Notes under the pieces: model-generated | What the model was told of the DNA's origin: nothing | What the model saw: the letters and a program-made list of their open reading frames with translations, nothing else | Database searches by the model: none | NCBI RefSeq assembly: GCF_018388425.1 | Contig: NZ_CP074406.1 | Coordinates: 2,604,001-2,668,000 of the forward strand | Direction: 5' to 3' | Source: Nocardioides faecalis | Lineage (GTDB): Bacteria > Actinomycetota > Actinomycetes > Propionibacteriales > Nocardioidaceae | Length of the DNA: 64,000 nt | Made by a program: the position numbers and the translations under genes | Shown: piece by piece, positions 1 to 9,081 of the stretch | How the letters are laid out: each line of letters starts with the position of its first letter | Position numbering within the stretch: position 1 is the first letter of the stretch

Positions 1-2412
1 TACACCCCGGGCAGCTGGGCGGGCGACGCCCTGGACGACCTCTACAACATCGGCGGCGCCGGCTACGCCGAGCAGACGCCCGGCCGCAGGCCCGTCTTCC
101 CCGACGACTTCCGCAACCCCAACACGATGGCGATCGGGCTCGGCAACCCCAACCCCGGACTGCGCGACGGCGCGCCCTCCCCGGTCACCGAGGACGAGAC
201 CGACGGCGCCCGGATGTCGTTCGACTTCTCCTGCAGTGCCAGCCTCGACGGCGAGCCGATGCCGCTGGAGGGGATCGTCTTCGCGGACGCGGAGGCCTCG
301 AGCTCGCGCGACTACGCCTTCACCGGGGAGAACGTCGGCCCCGAGTGGGTCCAGGCCAGCGCCACCGACCCGAACGCGACGTGGCGCCTGCTGGAGCAGG
401 AGCGCACCTGCACGCAGGCGTCGAGCATCGCCACCTGGCAGGGCGACGCCCTGCGCATGGGGGTGGACGGGCAGGAGTGCACCTACCAGAACGGCAACGC
501 CTGGCCCACCCCCGACCCCTACGGCCACGGGCCCACCGCGGTGGCGTTCCTGGAGAACGCCACCGGCGCCGCCAGGGTCTCCGCACGGGTAGAGACCCAG
601 GGGCGTGGCTACAGCGCCATCGCACTCGGCTACGTGCTCACCAGCGACTTCGGCGACGCGCCGCTCAGCTACGGCCGGGCGGGCGCGCTGCTCCAGCCCT
701 CGTGGACCGACGGCGCGATCCGCAAGGGCGTCACGACCAACCTGTCCACCGCTGCACAGGCGCGCTACGAGCTGCCGAGGCGCAGCATCCTGGGTGACAG
801 TGTCGACGCCGAGCAGAGCTATCGCGACAGCGTCCCGGCAGATGGTGACGACGTCCACGGCACCGGCGACGAGGACGGCCTGAGCGCCTCGTCGCTCGCC
901 CGGGACGGGTTCGCCCTGCCGGCCAGGGTGCTCGACGCGTCGAGCCAGCAGCCCTTCGTCGTCGAGGACGTCGCCTGCTACGGCTCGAGCACCGGGCCGG
1001 CGTACGTCTCGGCCTGGATCGACTGGAACGGCAATGGGACGTTCGACGACGGAGAGCGCTCGGCCACCGCGGAGTGCGCGGCGGGCGGCCCGCACTCCGT
1101 CGACCTGACCTGGACGGTGCCCGCCGACACCAGCCCCGGCGGCGCCCACACCTACCTCCGGCTCCGGATCGCCGAGGACCGGTCGTCCGCCGAGAAGCCC
1201 CTCGGCGTGTCGCAGCGCGGCGAGGTCGAGGACTACCGCCTCGAGGTCCCTGCTCGTCTGGTCGTGGACAAGACCTGGGTCGTCGACGGCGAGCGCTACC
1301 CGCACGGCAGCCAGCCCGACGGGCTCGACGCCCGTCCCACGCTCGCCCCGGCAGCTGAGGAGACGACCGATGCCGCGGCCGACGCGGGGCCCGAGTGGGG
1401 CGCCTGGCAGGACGGCCACCGGCCCGGCGACGAGGTCCGGATCGGCGAGGAGGTCCTCATCGACGACACACTCGTCGGCTGCACGATCACCGGCAGCACG
1501 CTGACCGGCGACGGTCTCCCGAGCGACGGCGTGGACCTGCGCAAGGGCACGACGAGCGTCGCGGTGACGCTCCCGAAGTCCTCGAACCGCTACCAGGTCA
1601 CCAACGAGGTCGCCTGCACGCAACGCCTCACCCTGGTCAAGAAGGTCGAGTACGGCGAGCGCGCCCCGACCGACTGGGGCCTGTCCGCGACGGGCCCGGC
1701 GGAGGCGCTGCCCGGCCACCGGGACGCCTCGAGCGGCACCACGGTCGAGGTCTCCGCGGATGTCGCCTACCGGCTCAGCGAGCGCGGTCCCGACGAGTAC
1801 GTCGCCACCGAGGAGGGCTGGCAGTGCGTCGACGAGCGGACGGGCAGCGAAGTGGACGTGCCCGACGACGCGGTGACGCTGCGCCCCGGCCAGGACGTCT
1901 CCTGCACGATCACCAACACCACCGCCCGGCTCTCGCTCGTCAAGGAGGTCGAGGGAGGTGACGCCGAGCCTGACGACTGGACGCTGACGGCGCAGCCGCA
2001 GGCTTCCGACCTCGACCTCGACCCCGACCTCGATCTCGCCGAGCACGAGACGGCGGGCAACGCCTCGCTGGACGAGGCCCCCACCTGGGAGGTCCGCCCG
2101 GACCAGCCCTACCGGATCGGCGAGCGCGCCAGCGCCGTCGCACCCGAGGGCTACCACCTCGACCGGGTCGAGGTCAGCACCGACGGCGGACGCACGTGGC
2201 AGGCGGTCGACCCGGACGAGGTGGTCACCGTCCCAGCCGGGACCCACGCCGTCTACCGGTTCGTCAACCAGTCGACGCCGTCCCTGACGTTGCCGACGAC
2301 CGGTGGCGTCGGCCGTGGTGCCTACCTCGGCGGCGGGATCCTCCTGCTGTCCCTCGGGGCGCTCCTCGGCCTGCGCCGCGGCGCCCGCGCCTGGCGAGCC
2401 CGCCACAGCTGA
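1..2412 (+). CDS. LPXTG-anchored surface protein, probable pilus tip/adhesin (5' partial)
   Basis: The reading frame is open from base 1, so the N-terminus and signal peptide lie left of the window. The visible part carries a GEVED-type segment (motif GEVEDYR near base 1220), then at least two repeated modules of the form 'TLVKKVEYG...W.L...CTITNTT', which resemble DUF5979 surface-protein domains. It ends in LPTTGG, a hydrophobic helix and a basic tail (RRGARAWRARHS), the classical sortase sorting signal. It is followed directly by a backbone pilin and a class C sortase, so a role as large tip pilin or adhesin of the same fibre is likely. Family knowledge supports cell-wall or pilus attachment; the ligand is unknown. 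Confidence 0.85.
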   Translation, partial: YTPGSWAGDALDDLYNIGGAGYAEQTPGRRPVFPDDFRNPNTMAIGLGNPNPGLRDGAPSPVTEDETDGARMSFDFSCSASLDGEPMPLEGIVFADAEASSSRDYAFTGENVGPEWVQASATDPNATWRLLEQERTCTQASSIATWQGDALRMGVDGQECTYQNGNAWPTPDPYGHGPTAVAFLENATGAARVSARVETQGRGYSAIALGYVLTSDFGDAPLSYGRAGALLQPSWTDGAIRKGVTTNLSTAAQARYELPRRSILGDSVDAEQSYRDSVPADGDDVHGTGDEDGLSASSLARDGFALPARVLDASSQQPFVVEDVACYGSSTGPAYVSAWIDWNGNGTFDDGERSATAECAAGGPHSVDLTWTVPADTSPGGAHTYLRLRIAEDRSSAEKPLGVSQRGEVEDYRLEVPARLVVDKTWVVDGERYPHGSQPDGLDARPTLAPAAEETTDAAADAGPEWGAWQDGHRPGDEVRIGEEVLIDDTLVGCTITGSTLTGDGLPSDGVDLRKGTTSVAVTLPKSSNRYQVTNEVACTQRLTLVKKVEYGERAPTDWGLSATGPAEALPGHRDASSGTTVEVSADVAYRLSERGPDEYVATEEGWQCVDERTGSEVDVPDDAVTLRPGQDVSCTITNTTARLSLVKEVEGGDAEPDDWTLTAQPQASDLDLDPDLDLAEHETAGNASLDEAPTWEVRPDQPYRIGERASAVAPEGYHLDRVEVSTDGGRTWQAVDPDEVVTVPAGTHAVYRFVNQSTPSLTLPTTGGVGRGAYLGGGILLLSLGALLGLRRGARAWRARHS

Positions 2413-2520
2413 TGTCCACCGTGCCGCGTCCGGTGGACCCCAGACCGCGCCACGCCCGTGGCGTCACATCGTCCGGCTGCCATCACGACAGCGCGGACGC
2501 GTAGGAAGGAAAGAACACCC

Positions 2521-4041
2521 GTGTCACACACAGGCATGAACCGGAGGAGGCGCCTCCTCGCCGCGGTCGGTGCCCTGACCCTGGGAGCCACCCTGGGCAT
2601 GGCGCCGGGCGCCAACGCCGCGCCCAGCCTCGGCAACATCGACGAGGACGCCGCCGGCTCGATCACCGTGCACAAGCACGAGAACCAGGTAGACACCGAC
2701 GCCGAGCAGAAGCCCGACGGCAGCGGGGATCCGATCCCCTCTGCGCCCGTCGCAGGCGTGGAGTTCACCGTCTACGAGATCCTCGACGCCAACGGCGAAC
2801 CTGTCGACCTCACCGTGCCCGCCAACTGGGACCACCTCGAGGACCTCAAGGTGTCCGAGGACGGCCGCACCCTGAGTGGCGGCCCCGAGGCCCCGAGCGG
2901 TCCGTGGACCGTCGGTTCCGCGAAGGACGTCGGCACGACGGGCGCCGACGGCACGACCCGCCTCGACCTGGACCGCATCGGCGCCTACGTGGTCGTGGAG
3001 ACCGACGCACCGGCGTCGGTCGTCCAGCGGGCGAACCCGTTCGTGGTGACCATCCCGCTGCCCTTCGAGGGCGGCTGGCTCTACGACGTGCACGCCTACC
3101 CCAAGAACGGTCTGGTGGACATCACCAAGTCGGTCACCGAGCAGCCCGCGGACGGCCTCGGCCTCGGCAGCAAGGTCTCCTTCCCGGTGACCACCCGGGT
3201 GCCCGGCCTCGCCGAGGGCACCAGCTTCGACAACTACGTCGTGCAGGACACCCTCGACGAGCGGCTGGGCTCGGTCGGCGTCGCCAGCGTCACCCTCGAC
3301 GGCAAGGACGTCGACCCGTCGCACTACGACGTCGAGGTCGACGGCAACACCGTGCGCGTCGAGTTCACCCCGGACGGCCTGGCCTGGCTCGGCACCCAGG
3401 GTGACGAGCGGCTCGTGACGACGTTCGAGGGCACCGTCGAGTCCCTCGGCGACGGCACCATCACCAACGAGGCGACGGTGTTCGTCAACGACCCCGACGA
3501 GTCGAACGGCATCACCTCGAACACCGTCGACACCAACTGGGGCGACGTCGTCGTGAAGAAGACCGACGCCGCCAGCCCCGGGACCGGACTGAAGGGTGCG
3601 GTCTTCGAGGTCTACGCCGCCGCCGACCCCTACGGCGCGGACTGCAGCCAGGCTCGCCCCACCGGCTCGCCGCTGACCGTGGACGGCAAGTCGACGTTCA
3701 CCTCGGACGCGGACGGCAAGATCTCCATCCCCGGCCTGTTCGTGAGTGACAGCGTCAACGAGAAGGCGGGCGCGAGCACGCGCTGCTACGTCCTCAAGGA
3801 GGTCGAGGCGCCGGCCGGCTTCGTCACCCCGAGCGGGGACGACGCCTACACCCCCGTCTCGGTCCGCATCGGCGCCACCACCAGCGTCGACGTCACGATC
3901 GAGAACGTGCAGCAGAAGGTTCCCTCGCTGCCCGACACCGGTGGCCAGGGCCGTACGGCGCTGTTCGTGGGCGGTGCCCTGCTGCTCGCCCTGGCGATCG
4001 CGGTCCGCGAGGTCATGCGCCGGCGAGCGGCCCAGTCCTGA
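2521..4041 (+). CDS. SpaA-type isopeptide-forming backbone pilin
   Basis: This is a 506-aa secreted protein that should polymerise into the pilus shaft. The start is the GTG at 2521, preceded by GGAAGGA at 2504-2510 and followed by a signal peptide (MNRRRR, hydrophobic core, then a site near PGANA). A pilin-type motif (DVHAYPKN) offers the lysine used for sortase cross-linking. An E-box-like segment (YVLKEVEAPAGF) near the C-terminus fits intramolecular isopeptide bonds. LPDTGG, a membrane helix and the basic MRRRAAQS tail form the sorting signal. A frame-compatible upstream ATG at 2458 is less likely, because it would add about 21 residues before a complete signal peptide. Confidence 0.9.
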   Translation: MSHTGMNRRRRLLAAVGALTLGATLGMAPGANAAPSLGNIDEDAAGSITVHKHENQVDTDAEQKPDGSGDPIPSAPVAGVEFTVYEILDANGEPVDLTVPANWDHLEDLKVSEDGRTLSGGPEAPSGPWTVGSAKDVGTTGADGTTRLDLDRIGAYVVVETDAPASVVQRANPFVVTIPLPFEGGWLYDVHAYPKNGLVDITKSVTEQPADGLGLGSKVSFPVTTRVPGLAEGTSFDNYVVQDTLDERLGSVGVASVTLDGKDVDPSHYDVEVDGNTVRVEFTPDGLAWLGTQGDERLVTTFEGTVESLGDGTITNEATVFVNDPDESNGITSNTVDTNWGDVVVKKTDAASPGTGLKGAVFEVYAAADPYGADCSQARPTGSPLTVDGKSTFTSDADGKISIPGLFVSDSVNEKAGASTRCYVLKEVEAPAGFVTPSGDDAYTPVSVRIGATTSVDVTIENVQQKVPSLPDTGGQGRTALFVGGALLLALAIAVREVMRRRAAQS

Positions 4042-4059
4042 CGGGCCCGCGAGCCGCAG

Positions 4060-4989
4060 GTGCCGATGCGCACGTCCCCGACGAGCCGTCCTTCCTCCCG
4101 CACGGGGGGAAGGACGGCCTCGTCCGTCGTGGGGTCCGTCGTGGTGGCGCTCCTCATCGTGCTGGGCAGCGGGCTGCTGCTCTACCCGAGCGCGGCGAGC
4201 TGGTTCAGCGCTGTCAACCAGGCCGAGGTCGTCGAGTCCTACAAGGCGGAGCTGGACCGGGCCTCGCCGAAGGAGGTGGCCGCCCACCTGCGGCGAGCGA
4301 AGCGCTACAACGCCGCCCTGACCAGCGGCGCCCTGCTCGAGGCCGGGACCCGCAAGCCGTCTGCCGACGGCACGCCCGGCGACACCTCCCCTGACGCGTC
4401 CCCCGACGCCGCGCTCGACTACGACTCGATCCTCGACCTCAACGGCTCGGGCGTGATGGGGCACGTGGTCATCCCCGACATCGACGTCGACCTGCCGCTC
4501 TACCACGGCACCTCCGACGAGGTGCTGCGCAAGGGAGCCGGCCACCTCGAGGGCTCGCACCTGCCGGTCGGCGGCCGCGGCACGCTCTCGGTCATCGCGG
4601 CCCACCGGGGCCTTCCCACCGCCACGATGTTCGACGACCTCGACCACCTCGAGCTGGGCGACCGGTTCATCATCGACGTCTTCGGCACCGCGCTCGTCTA
4701 CGAGATCACGAGCACCGAGGTGGTCGATCCGGACGAGACCGAGGCACTGCGCCCCGTGCCCGGCAAGGACCTGGTGACACTCGTGACCTGCACCCCGCTC
4801 GGGGTCAACAGCCACCGGATCCTGGTCACCGGCGAACGGGTCGACGAGGTGCCGCCGGAGGCGGTCGAGGAGGCCGGGAGCGACGGTCCTGGCTTCCCGT
4901 GGTGGGCGCTGGGCGGCGCCGCCGCCCTCGTCGTCGCCCTCGCGCAGGCCCGACCACGCCGACGCAAGTCGAGGCCCGAGCAGCCGTAG
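4060..4989 (+). CDS. class C sortase (pilin polymerase)
   Basis: This is a 309-aa membrane transpeptidase that would cut LPXTG in the two preceding surface proteins and join pilins. It has an N-terminal membrane helix (residues about 25-50), the sortase core with catalytic His in AAHRG, catalytic Cys in TLVTCTP and Arg in HRILVTGER, and a C-terminal membrane helix followed by RPRRRKSRP. Two membrane anchors and the TLVTCTP signature are typical of class C enzymes. The start is GTG 4060; ATG 4066 is an in-frame alternative. The gene begins 18 bases after the pilin stop, so the three form one operon. Confidence 0.92.
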   Translation: MPMRTSPTSRPSSRTGGRTASSVVGSVVVALLIVLGSGLLLYPSAASWFSAVNQAEVVESYKAELDRASPKEVAAHLRRAKRYNAALTSGALLEAGTRKPSADGTPGDTSPDASPDAALDYDSILDLNGSGVMGHVVIPDIDVDLPLYHGTSDEVLRKGAGHLEGSHLPVGGRGTLSVIAAHRGLPTATMFDDLDHLELGDRFIIDVFGTALVYEITSTEVVDPDETEALRPVPGKDLVTLVTCTPLGVNSHRILVTGERVDEVPPEAVEEAGSDGPGFPWWALGGAAALVVALAQARPRRRKSRPEQP

Positions 4990-5080
4990 CCGCGCTCCGG
5001 GCTCGACGGCAGGGTCTGCGGCATTGTTCCTGTGCGTGACCACGGAGCGTCGGCAGATGCGTGTGGGGGAAGGTACAGAC

Positions 5081-5695
5081 GTGACGGTGCGACAGGCCCA
5101 CATCCATGCCGCGCGACCCGCGACGCCCGGCCGCGCCGCGCAGGTGTTGCTGCACTGGCTGCCTCTCGGCGCGGGTGCACACTTCGTGGCGTTCAACGGC
5201 CGCGTCTATGAGGCTCTCTGCGCCCGACGGCAGCACCGGCGGCCCGCGCCACTCTTCCATGCGGCTCTGTCACTGCGCCTGGGCGAAGCGTCGTACGTGA
5301 TCGAGATGGGCCCCGCGTGGGGCAACACCGTCCCCGACCGCGGCGTCGTGGTCGAGGGACCCGTAGGGCTGCGCGTCCTCGGACGCTCACAGCTCTTCCG
5401 CTACGAGGTGCGGGCCTGGCGGGGTGGATCGATCCCGGACCTGGAGCTCGCGGTCGGCGACCCCACTGTGATGAGCGAGGACCCCGTGCGCGCATCGCGC
5501 CTCCTGGAACTGGTGGACGAGGTGCCGTCGCTCACCTGGGGTCGTGACGAGCTCGGCCTCGGCGAGATGTGGAACTCCAACTCGATCATCGCCTGGCTGC
5601 TCCTCCGCAGTGGCCACGACCTGCGGCGCGTCCGGCCTCCTGCCGGAGGAAGGGCCCCGGGATGGGGCAGTGGCATCGCGCTGGCCGTCCGCTGA
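5081..5695 (+). CDS. conserved hypothetical protein
   Basis: I do not recognise the family with certainty. The product is 204 aa without a signal peptide or membrane helix. The GTG at 5081 has GGGGGAAGG just upstream, which decides the start over earlier in-frame codons at 5024 and 5057. Visible features are an N-terminal HWLPLGAG...FNGRVYE segment, a central WGNTVPDRG, and a C-terminal LGEMWNSNSIIAWLL followed by GWGSGIALA. The spacing of an early His and a late 'NSNS...AWLL' helix recalls permuted papain-like folds (PPPDE/NlpC types), but no clear catalytic Cys is present, so this is only a structural hint. Confidence 0.6.
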   Translation: MTVRQAHIHAARPATPGRAAQVLLHWLPLGAGAHFVAFNGRVYEALCARRQHRRPAPLFHAALSLRLGEASYVIEMGPAWGNTVPDRGVVVEGPVGLRVLGRSQLFRYEVRAWRGGSIPDLELAVGDPTVMSEDPVRASRLLELVDEVPSLTWGRDELGLGEMWNSNSIIAWLLLRSGHDLRRVRPPAGGRAPGWGSGIALAVR

Positions 5696-5815
5696 CGAGG
5701 CCCAGGGCCCGAAATGTGGCTCTTCCCAGATGAGGGTGTAGCGGGCGCTGGCGTGGCGGTCGGTCAAGTCCGCTGGGGTGGTGTACGAGGTTGATCCCTC
5801 GGTTGGGCGTGTCGC

Positions 5816-6398
5816 TCAGGCTGTGAGGGCCTGAAGCGCGGGTTCGACCACCACCTCCTCCTCGGTGGTGGTGTCGACGGCCTGGGCGCGGGCGAGGACG
5901 TCGAGTCCGAGGTAGCGGCGGCCTTCTGCCCACTCGTCGTGCTGCTCGGCCAGGACAGCGCCGACGAGGCGGATGATGCTGGCGCGGTCGGTCGAACTGG
6001 GCGTGCACGGCGTCGGCGTCGGGCTGGTCGTAGATCGAGTGCAGCAGCGCCTTGACCCACGGCCAGGACGACTTCGGGGTCGCGGACATGAGGTTCGCCG
6101 CGTAGTGCGTCCTGCAGCGCTGCCAGGCCGCGCCGGGGATGGTCGCCGCGATCGCCGCGACCAGGCCGGCGTGGGCGTCGCTGGTGACGAGCTTGACGCC
6201 GGTCAGGCCGCGGGCGGTGAGATCTCTCCAGAAGGCGAGCCAGCCGGCACCGTCCTCGCTGGTGGTGACCTGCACGCCGAGGATCTCGCGGTGTCCGTCG
6301 GCGCGTTGACGAACGTCGGTCAACAGGTCCCGCATCAGGTCAGGGCTCGCCTGGGACAGCTGCTCGTTCAGGAAGCGGGCAGGGTCGATACTGGGCAC
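5816..6398 (-). pseudogene. IS256-family transposase remnant with two internal deletions
   Basis: Read on the minus strand, the remnant starts with SIDPARFLNEQLSQASPDLM, jumps to the catalytic-core segment ADGHREILGVQVTTSEDGAGW...SDAHAGL...WQRCRTHY, and is interrupted after VHAQFDR. It resumes as SIIRLVGAVLAEQHDEWAEGRRYLGLDVLARA and stops at 5816-5818. Family members are near 400 aa, so about half is missing, including an N-terminal zinc-finger/DDE portion. The right-hand end of the element (base about 5713 onward, TGTGGCTCTTCCCAG) looks preserved. It is a different IS256 lineage from the two copies near 8 and 22 kb. Confidence 0.85.
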
Positions 6399-6450
6399 AG
6401 CGGGACTGCCCCGAGCTTGGTTGATGCCTGACCTGTGAGGGTCGGGCTGC

Positions 6451-7206
6451 CTACGGCACGGTGTGGTGGCGCGCCAGAACACGTGGGCGTTGAATCCTCA
6501 CGTCCTGCACCCCGTCGGAGTAGTGCACCAGGTCAGGCTCTCCTAGGTCGCAGAGGCCGATTCGGGCAGTGAGGTTCTGCTCGATCGTCTCGATCACGGC
6601 CTCGCGCAGGGGCCACGGCTCGTGCTCGACCGGAGTGACCAGCAGTCGTCCCGCATGCACCGTGTAGGCACGCCAGCGACTGGTGAGCCACACCTCGAGC
6701 TCGCTCGGTGCGATGGAGGCTCCGAGCCTCACGCTCAACCGGTAGGACGCGGGGTCCCTGGACCGGTGGCCCGCGTAGGTGACGACGCTCCCGTCGTGCG
6801 CCACGCTGAGGTCGCCGGGGCGGTACCGCGCCCCGACTGCCGCGCGCATCGCTGTTGCGAGCGCGGCACTGCCGATGTCGAGGCTCAGGAACCACAGGCC
6901 GTCGCGGCCGTCGGCGTCACGGACGTAGGTCCGCAGGTTGGTCTCCGGGGTGCTGGTGATCCTCGCCAGTGCGGGCCACCGGCTGTAGGGCCAGTGCGGT
7001 GGGACACCAGGCGGCCGGATCTTGGCCAGGACGAAGGGGGTCAGTCCAACCCAGGCGGCTCCGTCGTACGTGTCCACCGTCAGCCCGTCGGGAAGCAGGG
7101 CCTGCACGCGGCCTGGGTCGGCCTTCCAGTGCACGAAGCTGAGTGTCTCCCAGGACATGCGCAGCAGCGGCAACGAGATGTGCTGCTCCGTCGTGCGACT
7201 GGCCAC
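6451..7206 (-). CDS. DUF2071 (YqjF-like) family protein
   Basis: This is a 251-aa soluble protein. The features that place it in DUF2071/COG3361 are the N-terminal SWETLSFVHWKADPGRVQALLPDGL segment (shown here in parts), the AAWVGLTPF motif, ETNLRTYVRD and a central WFLSLDIGSA. The function of the family is not established. The start is a GTG at 7206 with a weak ribosome site. It is flanked by transposase debris on the left and a small membrane-associated gene on the right, 16 bases upstream, so the pair may be co-transcribed. Confidence 0.85.
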   Translation of the reverse strand: MASRTTEQHISLPLLRMSWETLSFVHWKADPGRVQALLPDGLTVDTYDGAAWVGLTPFVLAKIRPPGVPPHWPYSRWPALARITSTPETNLRTYVRDADGRDGLWFLSLDIGSAALATAMRAAVGARYRPGDLSVAHDGSVVTYAGHRSRDPASYRLSVRLGASIAPSELEVWLTSRWRAYTVHAGRLLVTPVEHEPWPLREAVIETIEQNLTARIGLCDLGEPDLVHYSDGVQDVRIQRPRVLARHHTVP

Positions 7207-7222
7207 GGTCCTGTTCGCTTTC

Positions 7223-7717
7223 TCAGAGGCTCCTGGCGCCGCGGTCCGGCGCCAGCGCTGGTCCGATCCAGCGGTCGGCCACGAGTCCTGTGGTCAGCGA
7301 GTAGACGGTCTTGTGCAGCAGGTCGAGCCGGCGCTCGGCGGCGGGCCAGGCCGCAGGGGGCGCGCCCGCGCCAGTGGCGTTCTCGACTGTCTGGTCGAAA
7401 GCGAGCCGCACGATCGTGTGCGCAGCGCTTGCCTGGGGACCCCGGAGGCCAGTGACGGACCAAATGCCCCGCAGCGCGCCCACCGCGGCGCCTGTGCCCC
7501 AGTGCATGGCGTGGTTCCAGCCCGCGGGTCTGACCGTGTCGCAGACCGGCCTGCCCGTCAGGGCCAGTAGAGCCCGCGCCGGGACGTAGGAGTTGGGGCG
7601 ACCGGTGATGCGCTGCTCGAGTTTTTCGCCGACGGTCATGGCCGCTACTCCCACCAAGCCGGCTGCAGCGCCCTGCAGTGCGGCTCGGCGGAGCGTATGG
7701 GTGCGGTACGACGCCAT
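7223..7717 (-). CDS. hypothetical protein, weakly DUF1440-like
   Basis: The product is 164 aa. The ATG at 7717 follows GAGGAGG with a 5-base gap, which fixes the start over a longer in-frame reading from 7813. A hydrophobic N-terminal segment (AALQGAAAGLVGVAAMTV) and a second one around HWGTGAAVGALRGIWSVTGL suggest membrane association. The pattern of short glycine-rich helices recalls DUF1440/YagU-like proteins, but I cannot assign it firmly. It lies just upstream of the DUF2071 gene on the same strand. Confidence 0.6.
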   Translation of the reverse strand: MASYRTHTLRRAALQGAAAGLVGVAAMTVGEKLEQRITGRPNSYVPARALLALTGRPVCDTVRPAGWNHAMHWGTGAAVGALRGIWSVTGLRGPQASAAHTIVRLAFDQTVENATGAGAPPAAWPAAERRLDLLHKTVYSLTTGLVADRWIGPALAPDRGARSL

Positions 7718-7825
7718 GGCGACCTCCTCGCGTGTCAGGAAACAGAGTGCTCGTGCCTCCATGAGGTGCCCATCTTGTTGCTGGCGATGCGTCCGGGGGT
7801 TGCGTTCCGACAATCAACGCCGACA

Positions 7826-8775
7826 GAGCCCCGTGGGGTGGTGGGCTTTGAGGTGCTCCTCGGTGCCTCCACGTCGCTGCTCTCGATGGCGGCGACCGGT
7901 CAATATCGCTGGTGTCGTAGAGCTCGGCCATAGACCCCTCGGAGAGATAGCGACGGTCGCCGGCGATCCACTCGTCGTGCCTGTCGATCAGCACCGCTCC
8001 GACGAGCCGGATCTTGTTGACCCGCTCGAGCGGGTTGGTCGACCAGATCTTGCGCCAGTGCTCGCGTGGGAACGCGGTGAAGGCGAGGACTTCGACCTTG
8101 GCGTCGTCCATCAACGGACCCAGCTTGGGGAACCGGGCGGGGAGGTCGTCGCGGGTCTTGTCCTACGCCGCGTGGACGTCCTCGGGCGGTGGGCTGGGCG
8201 AAGATCATCCGGAACGCCGTCGCCACCAGTTCGGCCTGTCCCTTGGGGACGTGGGCCAGCAGGTTGCGGGGGTGTTGCGGACGTGGAGGTAGGTCGCATC
8301 CAGGTAGACGTAGGGGAACTTCACGTGATCCAGGGCGCGGGTGCGGAACGCGCCCACGGTCTCGTCGAGGTGGCGCAGATCCTGGAGACTTCGGACTCGC
8401 TGGTCCCGACCGCGCCCATTGCTTCGATCAGGTCGTCGACGCTGCGGGTGGAGGTGCCGTGGACCTAGGCCTCCATCACGACCGCGCACAACGCCTGGTC
8501 GCTGCGCTCATCCGGTGCGGCGCCGATGCGTTCGGTTGCTTCGAGCTCGATCAGCTCCTGCAGGGCGACACGGACCGAGTCACGGACCAAGTCGACACCA
8601 TCACCGGCACGGAACGCCTCAAGGAGCTCGGACAGGGCAGACTGGGGCAAGGCCATCGGTGGACCTCTTCTTCGATGAGTGCTTGGCCGTACACGCCGAA
8701 GATCCCGCCGATGGCCGCCTACGTCTTCACGCCTCGCCGACAGCCCTCAAACCCCCACCACTCCCAGGGACTCTC
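7826..8775 (-). mobile_element. IS256-family element, copy A (defective)
   Basis: The element is about 950 bp and is bounded by imperfect terminal inverted repeats: GAGCCCCGTGGGGTGGTGGG at 7826 and its counterpart GAGAGTCCCTGGGAGTGGTG reading inward from 8775. The inside is a broken transposase on the minus strand. From about 8022 to 8775 it is nearly identical, in opposite orientation, to the copy at 21967-22766. Short deletions separate it from a full-length element of about 1.3 kb. Confidence 0.85.
7860..8656 (-). pseudogene. IS256-family transposase, copy A
   Basis: Translation starts at ATG 8656 (MALPQSALSELLEAFRAG). It is cut by an amber codon after AVVMEA (8465-8467), loses the frame near SEVSRIC, and skips directly from YLDATYLHVRN to LLAHVPKG, so the central catalytic part is deleted. 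A second amber follows. The end retains VLAFTAFPREHWRKIWSTNPLERVNK joined to IRLVGAVLIDRHDEW, another small deletion private to this copy. The first lesions are shared with copy B; the last is not. The left boundary is approximate. Confidence 0.8.
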
Positions 8776-9081
8776 CTCACTCCGAGCGCACGGTCAGCTC
8801 GCTGGCAACGCCCGAACACGCGGCCGCGAGCGCTGCACGCGCTTTCCGCTGCATCTCAGTCGCACCCCGTCTTGGGGAGATTCGCGTCGAACCGGATGTG
8901 ATCACGGCCCGCACAGCCACGTCGAGCCTCCGCCATCGCGGGTGCCCGCAACCGCTGAGGGTAGACCGCGCCCGAGAACTCCTCCGTGGCGGCGCCACGC
9001 CCCAGCGTGGGTGCCGCGCGACCCAGCACAGACGGCCAGCAACGCGAGGGTGCTCCCGCAACGCGGGCTGGTGATCCAGCC
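8776..9081. other. gene-free stretch between IS copy A and the operon end
   Basis: I see no supported gene, RNA or clear terminator here. It separates the outer end of IS copy A from the last gene of the leftward operon, so it is presumably the operon's 3' flank plus the insertion boundary. No short target-site duplication can be identified with confidence. Confidence 0.5.

Noticed and set aside
2524..5196. 890-codon open frame antisense to the pilin and sortase genes
   Set aside because: It is a by-product of high third-position G+C; its translation is low-complexity Arg/Gly/Val/Asp and the opposite strand has clear pilin and sortase motifs.
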